From Heliocidaris tuberculata (taxonomy: Eukaryota > Echinodermata > Echinoidea > Camarodonta > Echinometridae), in NCBI GenBank assembly GCA_025618425.1, contig CM046851.1:3101807-3165806 (forward strand): a DNA stretch of 64,000 bases. Direction: 5' to 3'. Under the pieces are notes generated by a model. It saw only the letters and a program-made list of their open reading frames with translations. It was not told where the DNA came from and ran no database searches. Position 1 is the first letter of the stretch, and each line of letters opens with the position of its first letter. The translations under genes were made by a program, and so were the position numbers. Positions 43,901 through 56,856 of this stretch are shown in pieces.

Positions 43901-44837
43901 AGGTCATCCATACTCATACCACAGAGTTCCATCTTCTTGAATGACTTCAACCAGTTATTTTGGGGACTTATTTTCCTTATTGGAGTAAACATCTCCAGGA
44001 AAACTTGTACATTTTGTTTAAGAAAGGGAAACCCCTATTTACCATAATGCTTATGTAATAAATACTACACACAGAAAATACCATGCTGTAAGATCTCTTA
44101 GTATCTCATGACCAGAAAAAACAATTCATTATTTTTTGAACGTCCTCTGGACTTCAATGGAGGTAGGTTGATTTCCAGTAATAACCAGAAATAAGATTCT
44201 CACAAAATCCAATGAAATTTACGAGTCTTAACGAAAAACAAATAGAGACTGTCAAATAAACTTCGTAAAAAAACATTTTAAAAGTAAAATTAGAAAAAGT
44301 AATAAATGGAAAAATGAGAAATGGAAAAATGAGAACAATATTTGTCATAACTGCAATATAAATACCCTGTCCTATATCAACATTCATATGGGAGCTTTGC
44401 AGAATATGCAACTTTGTTAATTTTTTAACACTGAACTAATCTAAAACATTTCGGTAAATATTATTTTTTAGCTTTTAGCTACTGCACTACCAACATTCAA
44501 ACTGGTCTTTTTGATATTTTTTTTCTCAAAATTATTACAATCATTGAATAAATACCAAATCCAAGAGATTACATATAAAAAAAGAGAATTCAATATATCA
44601 TCGCTAAATTCACGAATTGGCACAACCTCCCGCAGATCTTTCAAAACGCACTCCGAGAAAAACGCGATTCAAATTTTTGCATATTTAAAACAGCATATTT
44701 GACTTGTTGATATGACTTAAATTTGATAAATCATATATGTTAAGAATGAGAAGCATCTTGTCTACCCATTCATGTAGAAAAACAGACTTGTTCAAGTGAA
44801 ATGTTAGCAGTGCAAGGCTGCAAACATTTGTGTCACC
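43901..44837. other. AT-rich unique sequence
   Basis: Nothing recognised. Confidence 0.5.
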
Positions 44838-45266
44838 TTGTGCCACTTCGTGAAAAAAATACTATGCGTAATCTGGTACGCACTGTATGTGTTTTTGTAT
44901 TTGTGAAGCGACATGACGGTTCGTGCCGCGAACTAAACATTAATTCGCTTTTTATTTTTCCACGAAGTGAAAAAGTGGATGCGCGCGTATCCACTTTTAC
45001 CATACATACATACCATGCGCGCTATTCATTCATACATGCGCTTCATTCACCATAACGTAAAAAATGTTTGTATCACTTCATGAATTAAATGGTTGGCCTT
45101 TTTGAGCTTTGTGTCATTTTGATCAAACCGTATTTTTGCAGAATAAATCAAAAATGATACTTGAAACTTTGTTATTTGATAAATGATGGTAAATAGATGC
45201 TAAAAATTGGAAAAAAATAAAATTTGATATTTTATGCTATTTTTAGCATTTGTGCCACTTCGTGAA
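44838..45266. repeat. Element bounded by TTGTGCCACTTCGTGAA direct repeats
   Basis: The 17-mer TTGTGCCACTTCGTGAA occurs identically at 44838-44854 and 45250-45266. A near copy TGTATCACTTCATGAA lies at 45068-45083 and an inverted copy CCACGAAGTGAAA lies near 44960. The sequence between includes a CpG-rich stretch (44910-45055) with GCGCGCGTATCC and CATGCGCGCTATTC, unusual here. It could be a small transposon or a clustered binding motif. Confidence 0.55.
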
Positions 45267-46501
45267 TTCCACAACGATATGGACCACTTACACATATATA
45301 ATTTTGAAGGAAATATCCAAGATCCTGTTTATTTCTTCAGTCTCACTTCAATCAATTACCATTATACTAAGATATATCCAACATAATCATATATGAAGAA
45401 ATTGAAACCTGTTTCAAGCCACTTCACTTATCAGAATTAATTTCAATCACAAGATAACAGACTGCCATGAAAATTTTGAAATTGCATTTTCTCATCAGCA
45501 AAGAACAAGATACACTGAAACAGAATGAATCCATCTGATTAAATATTTATAATTGGAATCACTGGATGGAAAGTTCGATTCAATCAGAAAATAATAACTT
45601 TTCATCAAGGATTTCTAAATGGATACCAGTAAATCAGAATTCCCCTTCAAATTAGCAACAAAATATTTTCCTTTTAAAGTTATATTCGCCAGACTATATG
45701 TCTCTAAAATAAAACAGTATGAATAAATAGTACATATTGGGGTAAAAGGAGTGACTTTGAAAATAAAGATTCTGCACTGGAGTATAGTGCAAATAAAGAT
45801 GTTGTGACTTAAATTCCTACTAAACCAGTATTAATAATTGTTTCTCTTTTCAACTCTTCCTTCTTTTTTTATTCCAAATTTTCAAGAAAGGGACCTTTGG
45901 CATAGTGATTTTGATCTTATGTTAATAATGCACGATTAGCAAGAATCACAAAAATATAATGTAGCAAACCATAAGAAGATAATAACCCATAGCTGACTAT
46001 AATACACAAGAACAAATACATAGACAAGAACAGTAAATCTTTAAAATGAAATTCACTCACCTAATGAGCATCAAGGGATGATTGCAGAATATGAAAGAGA
46101 AAAAGAAAGAAAACAAAAAAACAATTATTCTTTGCACATAAACAATCGTAATTCATGATGTGTCGACTGATGTTTCATTTGAGAGAGCAACATGGCTCCT
46201 GTATCCTTGGGCTGTATGTTAATGGTTCATTAGCACAATCATATTTGTTTAAGAATTCATGAATGATTTATCAAGAAACCCTGGGGACATTTACATGCAG
46301 TAGTAGCAGCAAAATCACTATTCTGGAAAAGAGACAGAACAATGATAATTGGAAAAATTAATATTATGCCTGTGGATTAAAGGTAAAATGTATTAAAAAT
46401 ATCATGGATAGCATGAGGGGAATGTTAAAGTCCTGTAAAATTTATACAGAAGTCATCGAGAGTATTCAAATGGCAGGCAGACAAAATATATTCTCATACT
46501 A
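45267..46501. other. AT-rich unique sequence
   Basis: Nothing recognised. Confidence 0.55.
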
Positions 46502-46555
46502 CCCCCACCCCCATCCTCCCCCCCCCCATCCTCCCCCCCCCCCCACAAAAAAAAA
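46502..46555. repeat. Poly-C/CCAT low complexity followed by poly-A
   Basis: C runs interrupted by ATCCT, with CATCCTCCCCCCC repeated twice. Confidence 0.92.
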
Positions 46556-47234
46556 TCAAATCAGAAATTGACTGAAAATGGTGGTATTGTTAGCTAAAAA
46601 AATATATCAAAATGCAGACATTATAACCCATGATGGACTTAGATGAAAGCTCATAATATGTGCAGACATTTGATAGACTTAGATTCTTACTGATAAATGC
46701 CTTTCTATTTTGGAGAAAGAAAAAAACTTTAATAAGCAGTTGACAAAACAAATTGGATTCACGTAAAGAAAATGGTTAGCACAAAGGTTCCGCTTTCTTT
46801 GGTGATATATTCAAATAGTGGTAGGGTTTCATAATGTATCAAACCTTGGACTTATTGTACGCATTGTAAGAGGATATAAGCTGTATGAGGGTTGTGGGAT
46901 GTCCGTTACCAAACCCAGTAACTGTGAATGTCGATTTGCTCAATTAATGGAAGGGTAATTTCATTTTGAGGAATTATTTCCCATTCACGTCCTGCATGTC
47001 CTGTCATCACTGTGATAATGGTCTCATCTCAGAGTTTCAGGTCATTTCGACTCTGGTTTATTGCATATTATTTTTTTTTTTTCCTTCCAGCGCTGGTTTT
47101 GATCTAGGTCAAAAGAGGGAAGGGAGGATTTCTCTCTTCGAAATTGACCCCTCAGCGAGCTAAGGCCCACACTTGAAAACCAATCGGAAAGCACCAGAGC
47201 ATCACAATACAAACTGACCTCTCACTCGAAGGAA
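46556..47234. other. Unique sequence
   Basis: A T run lies at 47070-47082. Nothing else recognised. Confidence 0.45.
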
Positions 47235-47530
47235 GAGATGGGAGAGAGACAGATAGAGTCATCAAGAAAGATACTAAGCCAAATGGAGGATGAAAATAAA
47301 AGTAGAATAGACACAGAGAAAGAGACAGAGAAAGAGACAGAGAAAAGGGGAAACAGAGAGGGAGAGTTGCAAGAGAAAAAGAGGGAGAGAAAGAGGGAAG
47401 AGATCCAAGGGAGAGATAGAGAGGGGGGAGAAAGAAGAAAGGAGAAAGATAATGAGATAGAGGGAAAAGAGAGAGAGAGAGAGAGAGATGGTGGAAGAAA
47501 GAGAGAAAGAGAGAAGGGTACAAGTGAATT
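47235..47530. repeat. GA-rich polypurine tract
   Basis: Imperfect GAGAGA, GACAGAGAAA and GGGAGA units on the plus strand. The 140- and 187-codon minus ORFs are Ser/Leu-rich artefacts. Confidence 0.9.
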
Positions 47531-47815
47531 GAGATGAGGCACTGAACTGGGGAGGAACAGGGGAGGTTCAGCAAATATAAAGAGGATACAGAAAACAGAG
47601 ATGTAAATATGAAATGAAGTCAATGTGATCAAATTATACAGGAAAAGAAAGACTGAATGGGAATATGGAAGAGAGAGGAGAAAAGAGACATGTAAGATAG
47701 AGAAATTCAAAGATAGATAGAATGAGATATAGTCAAGGATAGAAGATAAAAAGAATATAGAGATAGACAGAAGGGAAAAAGACAAGAGACAGAGAGAAAA
47801 AGAGAGAGAAGAGGG
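47531..47815. repeat. Degenerate GA/GATA-rich sequence
   Basis: Continuing purine bias with AGATAGATAGA and AGAGAGAAAAAGAGAG patches. Confidence 0.7.
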
Positions 47816-48247
47816 GTTCTACAAGATGATAATGGGTAAATTAATAATGACAGTGATAAAGGACGGCAATATGAAAAGACTAAGTAAAAAGTAAGAGGAG
47901 CATTAAGTGAGGACAGGTGAAAGAAAATAGCAGAATCTCACAAATATATGAGAGACATTAACAAAAAACTAATTACTTCTAACAATATTTTATTCTTCTC
48001 TTGAGACAGGGATGAAAGATATTTAGATTAGGACAAGATCCCATCAAAACTCAGTGAATAAATCATCAAGAGGGTCACCATGAGGACCTTGACCGATAGC
48101 AATGCAGAATCGGAAAGTATTGCCTTGCTGAGAATTACAAGTGCACAAGGAATCAAAGAATTTGTATAATTAATCCATCTTATATTGCTATCTGCTTTAG
48201 GATTGTTGATTCTTTATAATGACAGATTTTTTCTCTTTTTCCTCTTC
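47816..48247. other. Unique sequence
   Basis: GGGTCA at 48072 and CCTTGACC at 48087-48094 (reverse GGTCAAGG, ERR-like) lie close together. Nothing else recognised. Confidence 0.4.
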
Positions 48248-48425
48248 TTTTTTTTTTTTTTTTTGGAGGGGGGGGCGGGTCATATGTTCATTTTTCACAA
48301 TTTTCATGCAGTTAGAATTCACGAGTGATGGACAGAGAAAGAAGAGAGAGAGAGAGAGACAGAAAGATGCTCAAAATCAAAAGATGAAAAGACAACAAAA
48401 AGAAAAGGTGGAGAAAAAGAGAGCT
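48248..48425. repeat. Poly-T, poly-G and GA-rich low complexity
   Basis: About 17 T, then a GGAGGGGGGGG run, and later (GA)n near 48343-48358 with purine-rich sequence to 48425. Confidence 0.85.
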
Positions 48426-48650
48426 CAGGAGACAGGACAATCAAATCTGCATATATCTAATACAAATAATCATGACTTGTTCAATTTAACAACACACTCT
48501 TTGACATTCAGTTCTAGTGATTAACAAAAAAATCAAACAAATATCACAATGTCCTAAAAATCTATTAAATTATCTTGACAATCATTGAGTTCAACAAAGT
48601 ATTTCAGTGAGCAGGGTGTAATGCTTGGGATATAAAATAAATTGTAACCT
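48426..48650. other. AT-rich spacer
   Basis: Nothing recognised. Confidence 0.4.
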
Positions 48651-48799
48651 GGACCCAGTTTCATAAAACTTGTTATCAATAACAACTGCCTCATTTCTAT
48701 GACAAATTTGCTCTCAGCCAATCAGATTCAAGGATTTCAGTAGCTTATAACACTTACTGTAACTTGTTATTGATAACAGGTTTTATGAAACAGGGCCCT
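48651..48799 (-). mobile_element. Short MITE family D, copy 2
   Basis: This roughly 149-bp copy begins GGACCCAGTTTCATAAAAC and ends GTTTTATGAAACAGGGCCC. TTGTTATCAATAACAA, TGACAAATTTGCTCTCAGCC and AACTTGTTATTGATAACA match copy 1 in reverse. The interior carries its own small palindromes around ATTGATAAC. Confidence 0.88.
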
Positions 48800-50412
48800 G
48801 AACCATTGTCCAAAGTGAGTACACAAAAATGAAATTAAAAAGTTCATTTTGTACCCAGAGAATCATTAAGGGCAAAGGGCACTTAAAATGAATGGATTTA
48901 CCAAAGAGGATGGACTGAAGGTGAGCCATCGCAAAATGACTTTCTCTATGCATGAATGACAGAAATCTATATCATGAACGATTTCAATTATGCATCACAG
49001 ATACATCGCGCTGATTCAATCTCGTTTGGAAACGTTCCCGGAACTAAAAATCTGAACATGTGTTACTCTCATCACTAACACTAAATCCACACAAGAAATT
49101 GGACTTTGTAGACCAAGTTCTTCAAATGGCTTATGCTCTCCTACACTGGATTTTATGTTTTCATAAATACGTGTATTTCCAGTATACGTGTACCTAAATA
49201 TTTTGTTGATCATTTCTCAGAGATTGCGTAATATGTTTTGTTTTCAATTCAGAATATCCTTTTGCATGCATTGCATCGAAGGAAACAATTTGGTCTGCAT
49301 GTATATATACAGTATACTGAGCACATAGAACTAATTCAAATACCAGTAGAATCGCATACATACAGAAAGAGTTTTACATTCCCAGTACTGTACAATATAA
49401 ACATGCACTAGCTAGTACTGGAAAGCAAGTATCAGTAAACTCAGTAAGAAAGAGGTGTCAAAAGAATTATTATGAAGGCAGAATATAGGGCAGAGCTGCA
49501 CAGTTAAACAATTTATGTCCTAAAAACATTACTTTATGAAAATAAAAAGAAGTCATGTAAGGTCATGTACAAAAATAGTATCAGTTATTTACAGTGTCAC
49601 ATCAATATCTATACATCTATAATTAAACCCAAGTATGATCGATCACTATTGTAAATAGAATGTACTTAGTACTATCAAATAATAATTCATGCAAAGTCAC
49701 AGTATGCTCATGATCTTTAAAGGGAAAACAATGCACAATTCCAGATGTACATGTAATAAAATGCTATCAAATCAGGGAAATTGATTTACAAGCAATTCAA
49801 AGTAGCAATAGACACAACTTCACTATAAAGCTCAGGATGGAATCCAAGGCTTGCCTCCTGAAATGAAATAGAAAGTGTCGGCTGTATTTCATCTTACGGC
49901 ACTCTCTTTTCTAGGCACTTTCGAATGATGATCACAAGATCAACATTGCATCAGAATCATCTAATTTTACAAAAACAAAATCTAAAAGTATTTCTAAAAT
50001 CTGAAATATTGTGTTAGCCCTCCCTTCCTGTCATAATTGGTGTAACACCATATCCATTTTATTTTCATGGTGAAGTATTTTATGTCACATGAGGCATCCT
50101 TGGCCAATCCCTGCATGGGAATATTTTGATGTACGATATAATAGAGTATACAGTGGGTATCGAAAAATAGTACACTTTGAAAATATCCTCCAAAATCATA
50201 ATTACACAATGTCGATATAGTTTTTTCTTATATAATTATGGGTATAATTATGGGTGAGGGTCTGTTCCATCGGATGACACTATGAGTATTCACAATATTT
50301 GACACTTGAGTGAGTACTAGCTGCTTTTGTAAAACTCGCAAAAATGCCTCAGTCTTGAATTTGATCAAAGTGCCAGTCACTTCATGTTCTCTGTTAAGTA
50401 TTAATAATTGAT
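48800..50412. other. Unique AT-rich sequence
   Basis: Nothing recognised. Confidence 0.5.
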
Positions 50413-50827
50413 TTGAATAGTCATTTAATCCTTAATCCTTTACCTATCCGCACACTCCCACACACACTCAAACGCCCTACCCGAAACGTTGCAGATTATG
50501 TCTTTCTGCACACAATTCCACTTTTGACTGGAGCATGTCAAAAGGATGCAAATTGCAATGCATTACAGGAAAATGGACCTAAAATGGAGACAGGGTATAT
50601 ATGTCACCAGCATCCAGGCAGGATCAAGGGACCAACCTGTCTATTATGAACCATGCCGGTTTGCTGGAGAAAATGGACAAGAATATAGTAGCTTCAGGTG
50701 TGTTGGAATGCTTCTCCCTACAGGAGAACATGTCGGAATTCAAGCCTACATCAATTTGACAGGTGACATACAGCTATTTCTACCACGGCACATACCCCAG
50801 TCCCCACTCCACAGTCCAATGCAGTAG
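50413..50827 (+). other. Overlapping ORFs, possible exon, unrecognised
   Basis: Plus-strand ORFs of 78 and 93 codons overlap in two frames. The second (50546-50827) has protein-like composition, with CRFAGENGQEYSSFRCVGML and TGEHVGIQAYINLTGDIQLF, including two cysteines and a possible N-glycosylation NLT. A CAGGTGACA donor-like site falls at about 50759-50767 within it. I know no matching domain. It could be an extracellular-domain exon or chance. Confidence 0.18.
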
Positions 50828-51639
50828 TCTCCAAGTCCAGTCTGATTTACCGAAAAGTACAAGGCGCAGATAGACGATGATATTTTCCCACCTCGAGCTT
50901 GAACTGAAATATCTAATCTGCTGGTGGATGTGTGCTCATATTCCTCCTGTCAACCAAACTTCTTGTGAAACTCCTAAATATCATTGTAAAACCTATCCTT
51001 GATTTTTTTGCATGCTCACTGATGCAGCAAGAAACCAAAGCTTGAATGCATGTGGCCAGGAGCAATCTAGTGTTGTAGCTCATGGATCAGGTAGTAACCG
51101 AGATGAGGGTACTAAATACTACTGCTACAACTGAATGGAAAGAACTGTATGAATGAACCGAACCTGGATGCTCTTTCTGCCATCTAGTCTCCCTCACAGC
51201 TCCCTCCACAACACCCTAACAGAAAATTGCTATGTTACATCTTTGTGCACATTTAGGGAGTAACACAAAAAGAAAGATATGACCTAGCATTGGGTGCCTA
51301 TATGCTAAACCTGGATTGAGAGAGTCAGTTAGGGTCTTTGAATGATAGAATCCCTTCCTCTCCTTATGAGACATCATACAGATTATTTTTTAAAATCTAT
51401 AAAAAGTATTTAGAAAGTTAATGTTTTTAATATGATTTCATCTCTTTTCAGTTTGTCTACAATTCTTATACTTCAGCACAGAACTGTCTTCAGGGTTTTA
51501 TTGATCATTTGGATTGCTTATAAGTACAATTTGTTTACATTTCATCAAAATTTCAGTTTTATTTCTTTTTTTAAGGAAGCATTTGTTTTACTGATCTCAC
51601 TTTAAAAACTGGGCTACCCCAATATTTTCAAATTAGGAG
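50828..51639. other. Unique sequence
   Basis: Nothing recognised. Confidence 0.5.
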
Positions 51640-51845
51640 AATCATACTGCATACTATTTAATTTTGTATCATAAGACTGGTATAATGGACAGATAAGGAC
51701 ATTTCAATAAGGACACAATATGGATTAAAAGGTTAGTGGAATCATACGACAGTTTACTATTTAATTTTGTATTATAAGACTATGATACTAATGGACAGAT
51801 AAGGACATTTCAATAAGGCTACAATGTAGATTAAAAGGTTAGTCT
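51640..51845. repeat. Tandem duplication, about 100-106-bp unit, two copies
   Basis: AATCATAC starts at 51640 and 51740. Both units carry CTATTTAATTTTGTAT, TAATGGACAGATAAGGACAT, TTCAATAAGG and TTAAAAGGTTAG. The second is about six bases longer. Confidence 0.92.
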
Positions 51846-52371
51846 AGATTGCAGTCTGTCATGAGCGGAGTAAAAACAGGGTCTGTATTGGTAGACTACC
51901 ACACTATCGCTCCTTGTAACTGTATCTGACTGTGAGCTGCGCAGGCCTACATGATTGCACTGGAACTCCTGATTTATTCAGCTCTATATTATGGGAGGGT
52001 CAAAATATTTACAACGTAAATACAGAACTAAACATACCTTATTATCTAATAAATCATTGAATCTGAGTTTGACATTTCATACACTTTATTCTCAGCATAT
52101 CTAAAATGTTTCTTTTCCCCCATTCCCCCATCTGGATTATAGGCCTCTAGTGTGTATTTGCCTAATTTGAGATAGATATTGCATTAAGACATTGCATGAA
52201 TTTTCTATCATTAAAGCTCATGTAGAGTATTGGTAGCAAAATGGAAATTGGAAAGAAACATGTTAAATATAGTCTCATGTTGTTCTCCTTGTATCAAAAG
52301 ATGTCTGTAAGAGATCATTTGGTATTCCATCTATGATTTCTGGTGAATTTCAGTGTAAATATCTGTAAGGA
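51846..52371. other. Unique sequence
   Basis: Nothing recognised. Confidence 0.45.
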
Positions 52372-52570
52372 ATGCTTGATCACTGCCATTATGCTAGGAC
52401 CCTTCCACCCCGACGGCTCCCCGTACAGCAATCTTGGGGCTTCGCAAAGAGACAGCGTGTGTGCACTGTGTGTAGCTACTCATCATTGGTTTTACACGTG
52501 TGTGTACAGTGTATAGCACATGCTGCCTTTGTTGGGATTTTACGTGCCTGTCCCGGCACATAAATTAGTT
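52372..52570. promoter_or_regulatory. CpG/GT-richer island of unknown role
   Basis: Unique stretch with ACCCCGACGGCTCCCCGTACAG-type sequence (shown in part), GTGTGTGCACTGTGTG and TACGTGCCTGTCCCGGCAC, flanked by AT-rich DNA. A 63-codon ORF covers it without a domain. Either an exon or a regulatory element is possible. Confidence 0.15.
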
Positions 52571-55500
52571 TTTGCCTCTTATTTGTTTAATATTAAACTT
52601 TAGGAGGCGAAATCTTCACAGTGTCTTAGTATTGCTAGTATCTTGCTATTTATCAATAAAAAATGAAGAAATCTGACGAACAGTTTTTGAGGGCTTACCA
52701 AAACTTTACATGACCTTTAAATCACAAACAAACCCCTTGTTACTTATAACTGGTAAAAACTAAATACATCACAACCATGCAAGCATTTGGATAAGTCTGA
52801 AAAGATTTAGGAACATGATACAATTACTTGGTCGAATGGAAAACATTTTCCCTAAACTGTTCACTAAAAACAGAAGATAATTCACAAAGTCTAAAAAATT
52901 GATTCACTTTTAGCATAAATAACCACAAAGCCCAAAGCTAATAACTCATTGTAGTAAATAACTGAAAAACTCTGTACAGTTTAATAAAGAGTATTCAAAT
53001 TTGCCTTATCTGACACAAACAAATTAGTCATCAATAAAGCGTTGCACATACAGAAATTTTCCACTTTACGCCGTTCCTTTGTCAACACCTAGGTTTTGAC
53101 AATTGCCTGTATTTTGCCACAATCCAAATTTTCCTCTGCCATCCATGGCCTCCCCTTCAAACAAATTCCATCCACAACAGTGACTGTTTGCTTAGACTGC
53201 GCCTAGCTAATTCTTCCCTTTCAAAGTCCAGGAAGATCACTCCATTTTGCTTCCCTTTTTTTTTTCTTTGCCTTTTTGGGAACCGTATCTTACAGTTTAA
53301 ACTGTGTTTTGTTTTTTGGGGGGGTTAAAGTCATTCTTGAAGCCGTTTTTTTATGGGGGGGAGCAACTATTCTTAAGTCATACTTTATAGTTTACAACAA
53401 GGTAAATAAATGGGGATGTTAAGAAGAACAAAATGTAGGCCTAAATAATATTTAATAGATGATTGGTACTAACAAAATAGTAGAATAGCATCGTCTTGCA
53501 CTTACCACAGCGAACCATAAGAATGTACAGAAGCCAAGTGCAAGAGGAAATGCTTCTCTATGTCTTTTTTCAACGTTAACAAATATTACAGAAAGTTTGG
53601 TGCAAGAACACTCACTGTCTGTGATATAGCCAAACACAAGTTTGACTATATGGGACAATGTAATAGTCCAGACAGATCCAGAAATTCTCACTTTCTACAT
53701 GTATCCTTATTACTCAACTATTGTGATGTTTTCTACTCCATCACCTTACTGTAGATATCAGTCATTTGTAGAATCAAACACTCGGTGTAAAATTCCACTG
53801 GATTCTATGGGAATTCGTATCATATATGGATGTTATCGAAATTCACGACTATATACCTTTAATTCATTAGTGTACCCATAGTTTAATGTATGTGTCTGTG
53901 TGTGTTTTATCTAAATCCCTGGGAATTTGACAAGCATGTTAATGAGCCTACAAGAGACTCCCGACCTTCGACCTTTGGAGTATAGGATGAAGTTCAGCGC
54001 TTTCAGAGCTAGTCTCAGCTTTTCAGTCCTAGCATGCAGGGCCGTATCGCTGTATGTTATGCACTGTGTAAATACAATGTAGATGTAGTTCAACATGCAA
54101 GCTGACAAACTATTTAGATAACTTATCAGGAATTTTGTTAAAGTGCAAATTTACATCTAAACATTCGCTATATCATGAAAACTTCGTAATTGCATCATTT
54201 ATGTAAGAACAAAAGCTAATTAACCCAACAGTCTAGTAATGGTTAACTCACCCTGCTTCATTTATTTGTACAATACCATACACTAATTACATACACTTTT
54301 ATTTTTACTCCTTCAGGATCCCTACTGTAATTTAACAAAAAAGAACAAAGAACTAATGAATTGTAAGAGGAAAAATTTGTTTATTAACAAAATAATGAGT
54401 TTTTGCTACATCTCCAACACACGCAATTTGCTCCCTAGTGGCAAACTGTTTCTATATCTATTTGTAATGATGAGGGGGGGGGGGTGAATATTCTTTTTGT
54501 GTTTGGCACAAACACTACAAATTATGCAAAAGGCTAGAACAGAAATAACGAAAATCATGGCACAGTAAGTGTCCATTTTTGCTGCAGGACATTATACAGC
54601 TCAGTAAAAAAAAAATTAAGTCATATAAGCATTAAAAAGCTTTCAATAGGTAATGCTTAATCAAATGAAAATCTTTTTTGTACAACTGTTGCCAATTTGA
54701 TGAGGCAAAGATGTTTCATTCAACTCTTTAGAATATCCCTTGTTTTGTTTTGTGATAGTTTGTAGACTGTTAAGGCTTTGTTGATGTACCTTTATAGTTC
54801 AATCGTTCTTGCTTTTAAATTTCTTGCCTTGTTTTTACAATAAAAACTTCTCTCTTTTTCTAAAGAGTATTCTTTTCTAGGACATGTTAAATAAAAACCA
54901 GTTTCCATCAGAAGGTCTTTTGAGACCCGTATCACAATGTAGGTCGTGGTTAAAACTACGAGGATCTGTTTATGAAGATCCACAGGAATTCCAAGAAATA
55001 AAGATGGTTTCTTTCCTTATTGTCTCACTTTAAACAACAACCTCCTGTCTCCTACAGCCCAAGGAATTGACCACAAGAAGAGTGATACTACCATCATGAT
55101 GAAGTCCTTTCCAAGAATCCCATATAAGAGGAGTTGTTTCACTGAAATCAACTTGTTCCTCATTTTTGCTTGTCTACATATCATTCTGCTGATATTTGAA
55201 CAAATGTCAAATCTATTTATATTCATATTCTATTTATATTCAAATCATCTTCAAGTGTCATATTTTAGGCTTCTTGTAGGTGTTGTAAGTACATTTAGGA
55301 CAATATATGGCTACACGGCAAGTCTTCTTGTAATGAAGTCTCGATAAAATATATACATTTATGCCTTAGATTGGAGAGAAATAATCTTATCTATGAAATA
55401 TTAGCACCAAGAAAGCTTTACAGTATGCAAGAGAAAATCTCCAACTCACTCATGTATCTATAATATTTACAATTTGATATCTCTATTATGTTCCGAAAAT

Positions 55501-55589
55501 GCAGAAGTTAGGCATCATGAGATTTTTAGAATATTATTAGTCACCTTTAAACATGATTTTCAACAGATTTCCTAATATCTTGTATTACA
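52571..55589. other. AT-rich unique sequence with short G runs
   Basis: G runs near 53319 and 53356, and nine to ten G at 54474-54484. ORFs of 60-83 codons on both strands have no domains. No repeat shared with the window. Confidence 0.5.
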
Positions 55590-55930
55590 AGGAGATGGAT
55601 GGGCACACCAACACGGCTACATCCAATCGACCACGGACTAAGCTAAATGGAGCCCTAAAACCACCCATGCAGCAACCAGATCACGAAAGACAAAACCATA
55701 TAGACGCACAAGATCCTTTAACAAGGCAATAGACTAATTAATGATACTGCTGATTATAGGTCCACACCGCCTTACAAGAAGGCTGTCAAATCATAACAGG
55801 ATGGAGTAATTATGTAAGTCGCCTACTAAAACCTTGCATGCCCTTAGCTCACTTTGAAGAAACTGCACCGGGTGCAGCATGCTTAATCTCGATTCGTAAA
55901 CTTACGTGCATTCCAGGGGAATACACAAAT
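55590..55930. promoter_or_regulatory. Low-repeat block with homeodomain motifs, candidate regulatory
   Basis: Unique, GC-richer than its flanks, with TAATTAAT at 55735-55742, GATTA at 55752-55756 and a CACCGGGTGCAGCATGC stretch near 55867. No ORF above 60 codons. Regulatory role is inference. Confidence 0.18.
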
Positions 55931-56586
55931 TGTGTGAGTGTGTACTGTACGGTGACTGGGTTATCTCTATTTATTTCCCCAACCTTCTCTTCTTAGCCTT
56001 AGAATATATCATGAAGAAATGCTATAAATTATGCAAGTGGTGCTTAGGTTAGACCAATGGGTGAACAAATACATGTATGCTGCATAACTGTTTTAACCTA
56101 CAGGGCAAGACTACCAATCCTAAAAGTAAAAGCATGTTTACACTGTGAATGAAATCATCCTCTACAATTATACAGACCATTTCACTTTACAGTACAGGTT
56201 ATATGAACAATTTTTGAAAAAAATCTTGCTTGGAATTGCAAGTCATATATACAAAATCATTCTGAAAATGAATCATCTGAAGAAAAAAATATCAAGCATC
56301 TAACTGAAAGCCTGGTATAATGGATGCAAATCATCCAATCTTCCAACACATAGAAGTGGCTATTCTTGACAATATCATTGCCAGGATCTAGTAAATATGT
56401 TGAGTAAATTTCAAATATAAACAAAATATCACCTACATCATATTGACAGTTGGGGATGCACATGAATTTCTAATGAATATTTCCATAAATAGTTCATAAC
56501 AATGATAAATATGACACACAGTACAAATAACATTTCTACACAATATATGCCTACCTCCATCACACATGTGAAAACAATCTGAAAGA
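55931..56586. other. AT-rich unique sequence
   Basis: Nothing recognised. Confidence 0.5.
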
Positions 56587-56639
56587 GGCTTTCCAGGATT
56601 TTTTCAAGCCTGTCTGTCTTGTCTCTCTCCTCCCTCTGC

Positions 56640-56678
<39 letters not shown>

Positions 56679-56790
56679 CCCCTCCCCCTCTCTCTCACTC
56701 ACTCTATCTATCTATCTCTCTTTCTCCCTCTCTCTTTCTCTCTCTCTCTCTCTCTTCCCCTCTCTCTCTCTCTCTCCCTCTCCCTCCTGG
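56587..56790. repeat. Polypyrimidine tract with a 35-C run and (CT)n
   Basis: 35 uninterrupted C at 56641-56675, then CCCCCTCCCCCTC, (TCTA)n and long (CT)n to about 56790. Confidence 0.95.
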
Positions 56791-56856
56791 ATTTGACATG
56801 ATGACTATCAGGTCCCAAATGTCATCTACAGTGCTACCCAGAGGTGACTAAGATGT
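56791..56856. other. Short spacer with one AGGTGA half-site
   Basis: AGGTGA at 56842-56847 precedes the DR5 motif. Confidence 0.4.

Noticed and set aside
47152..47785. Minus-strand ORFs of 140 and 187 codons
   Set aside because: Same artefact over a second polypurine tract.
55096..55347. Hydrophobic plus ORF resembling a membrane protein
   Set aside because: Phe/Leu/Ile richness follows from T-rich sequence. No family features.
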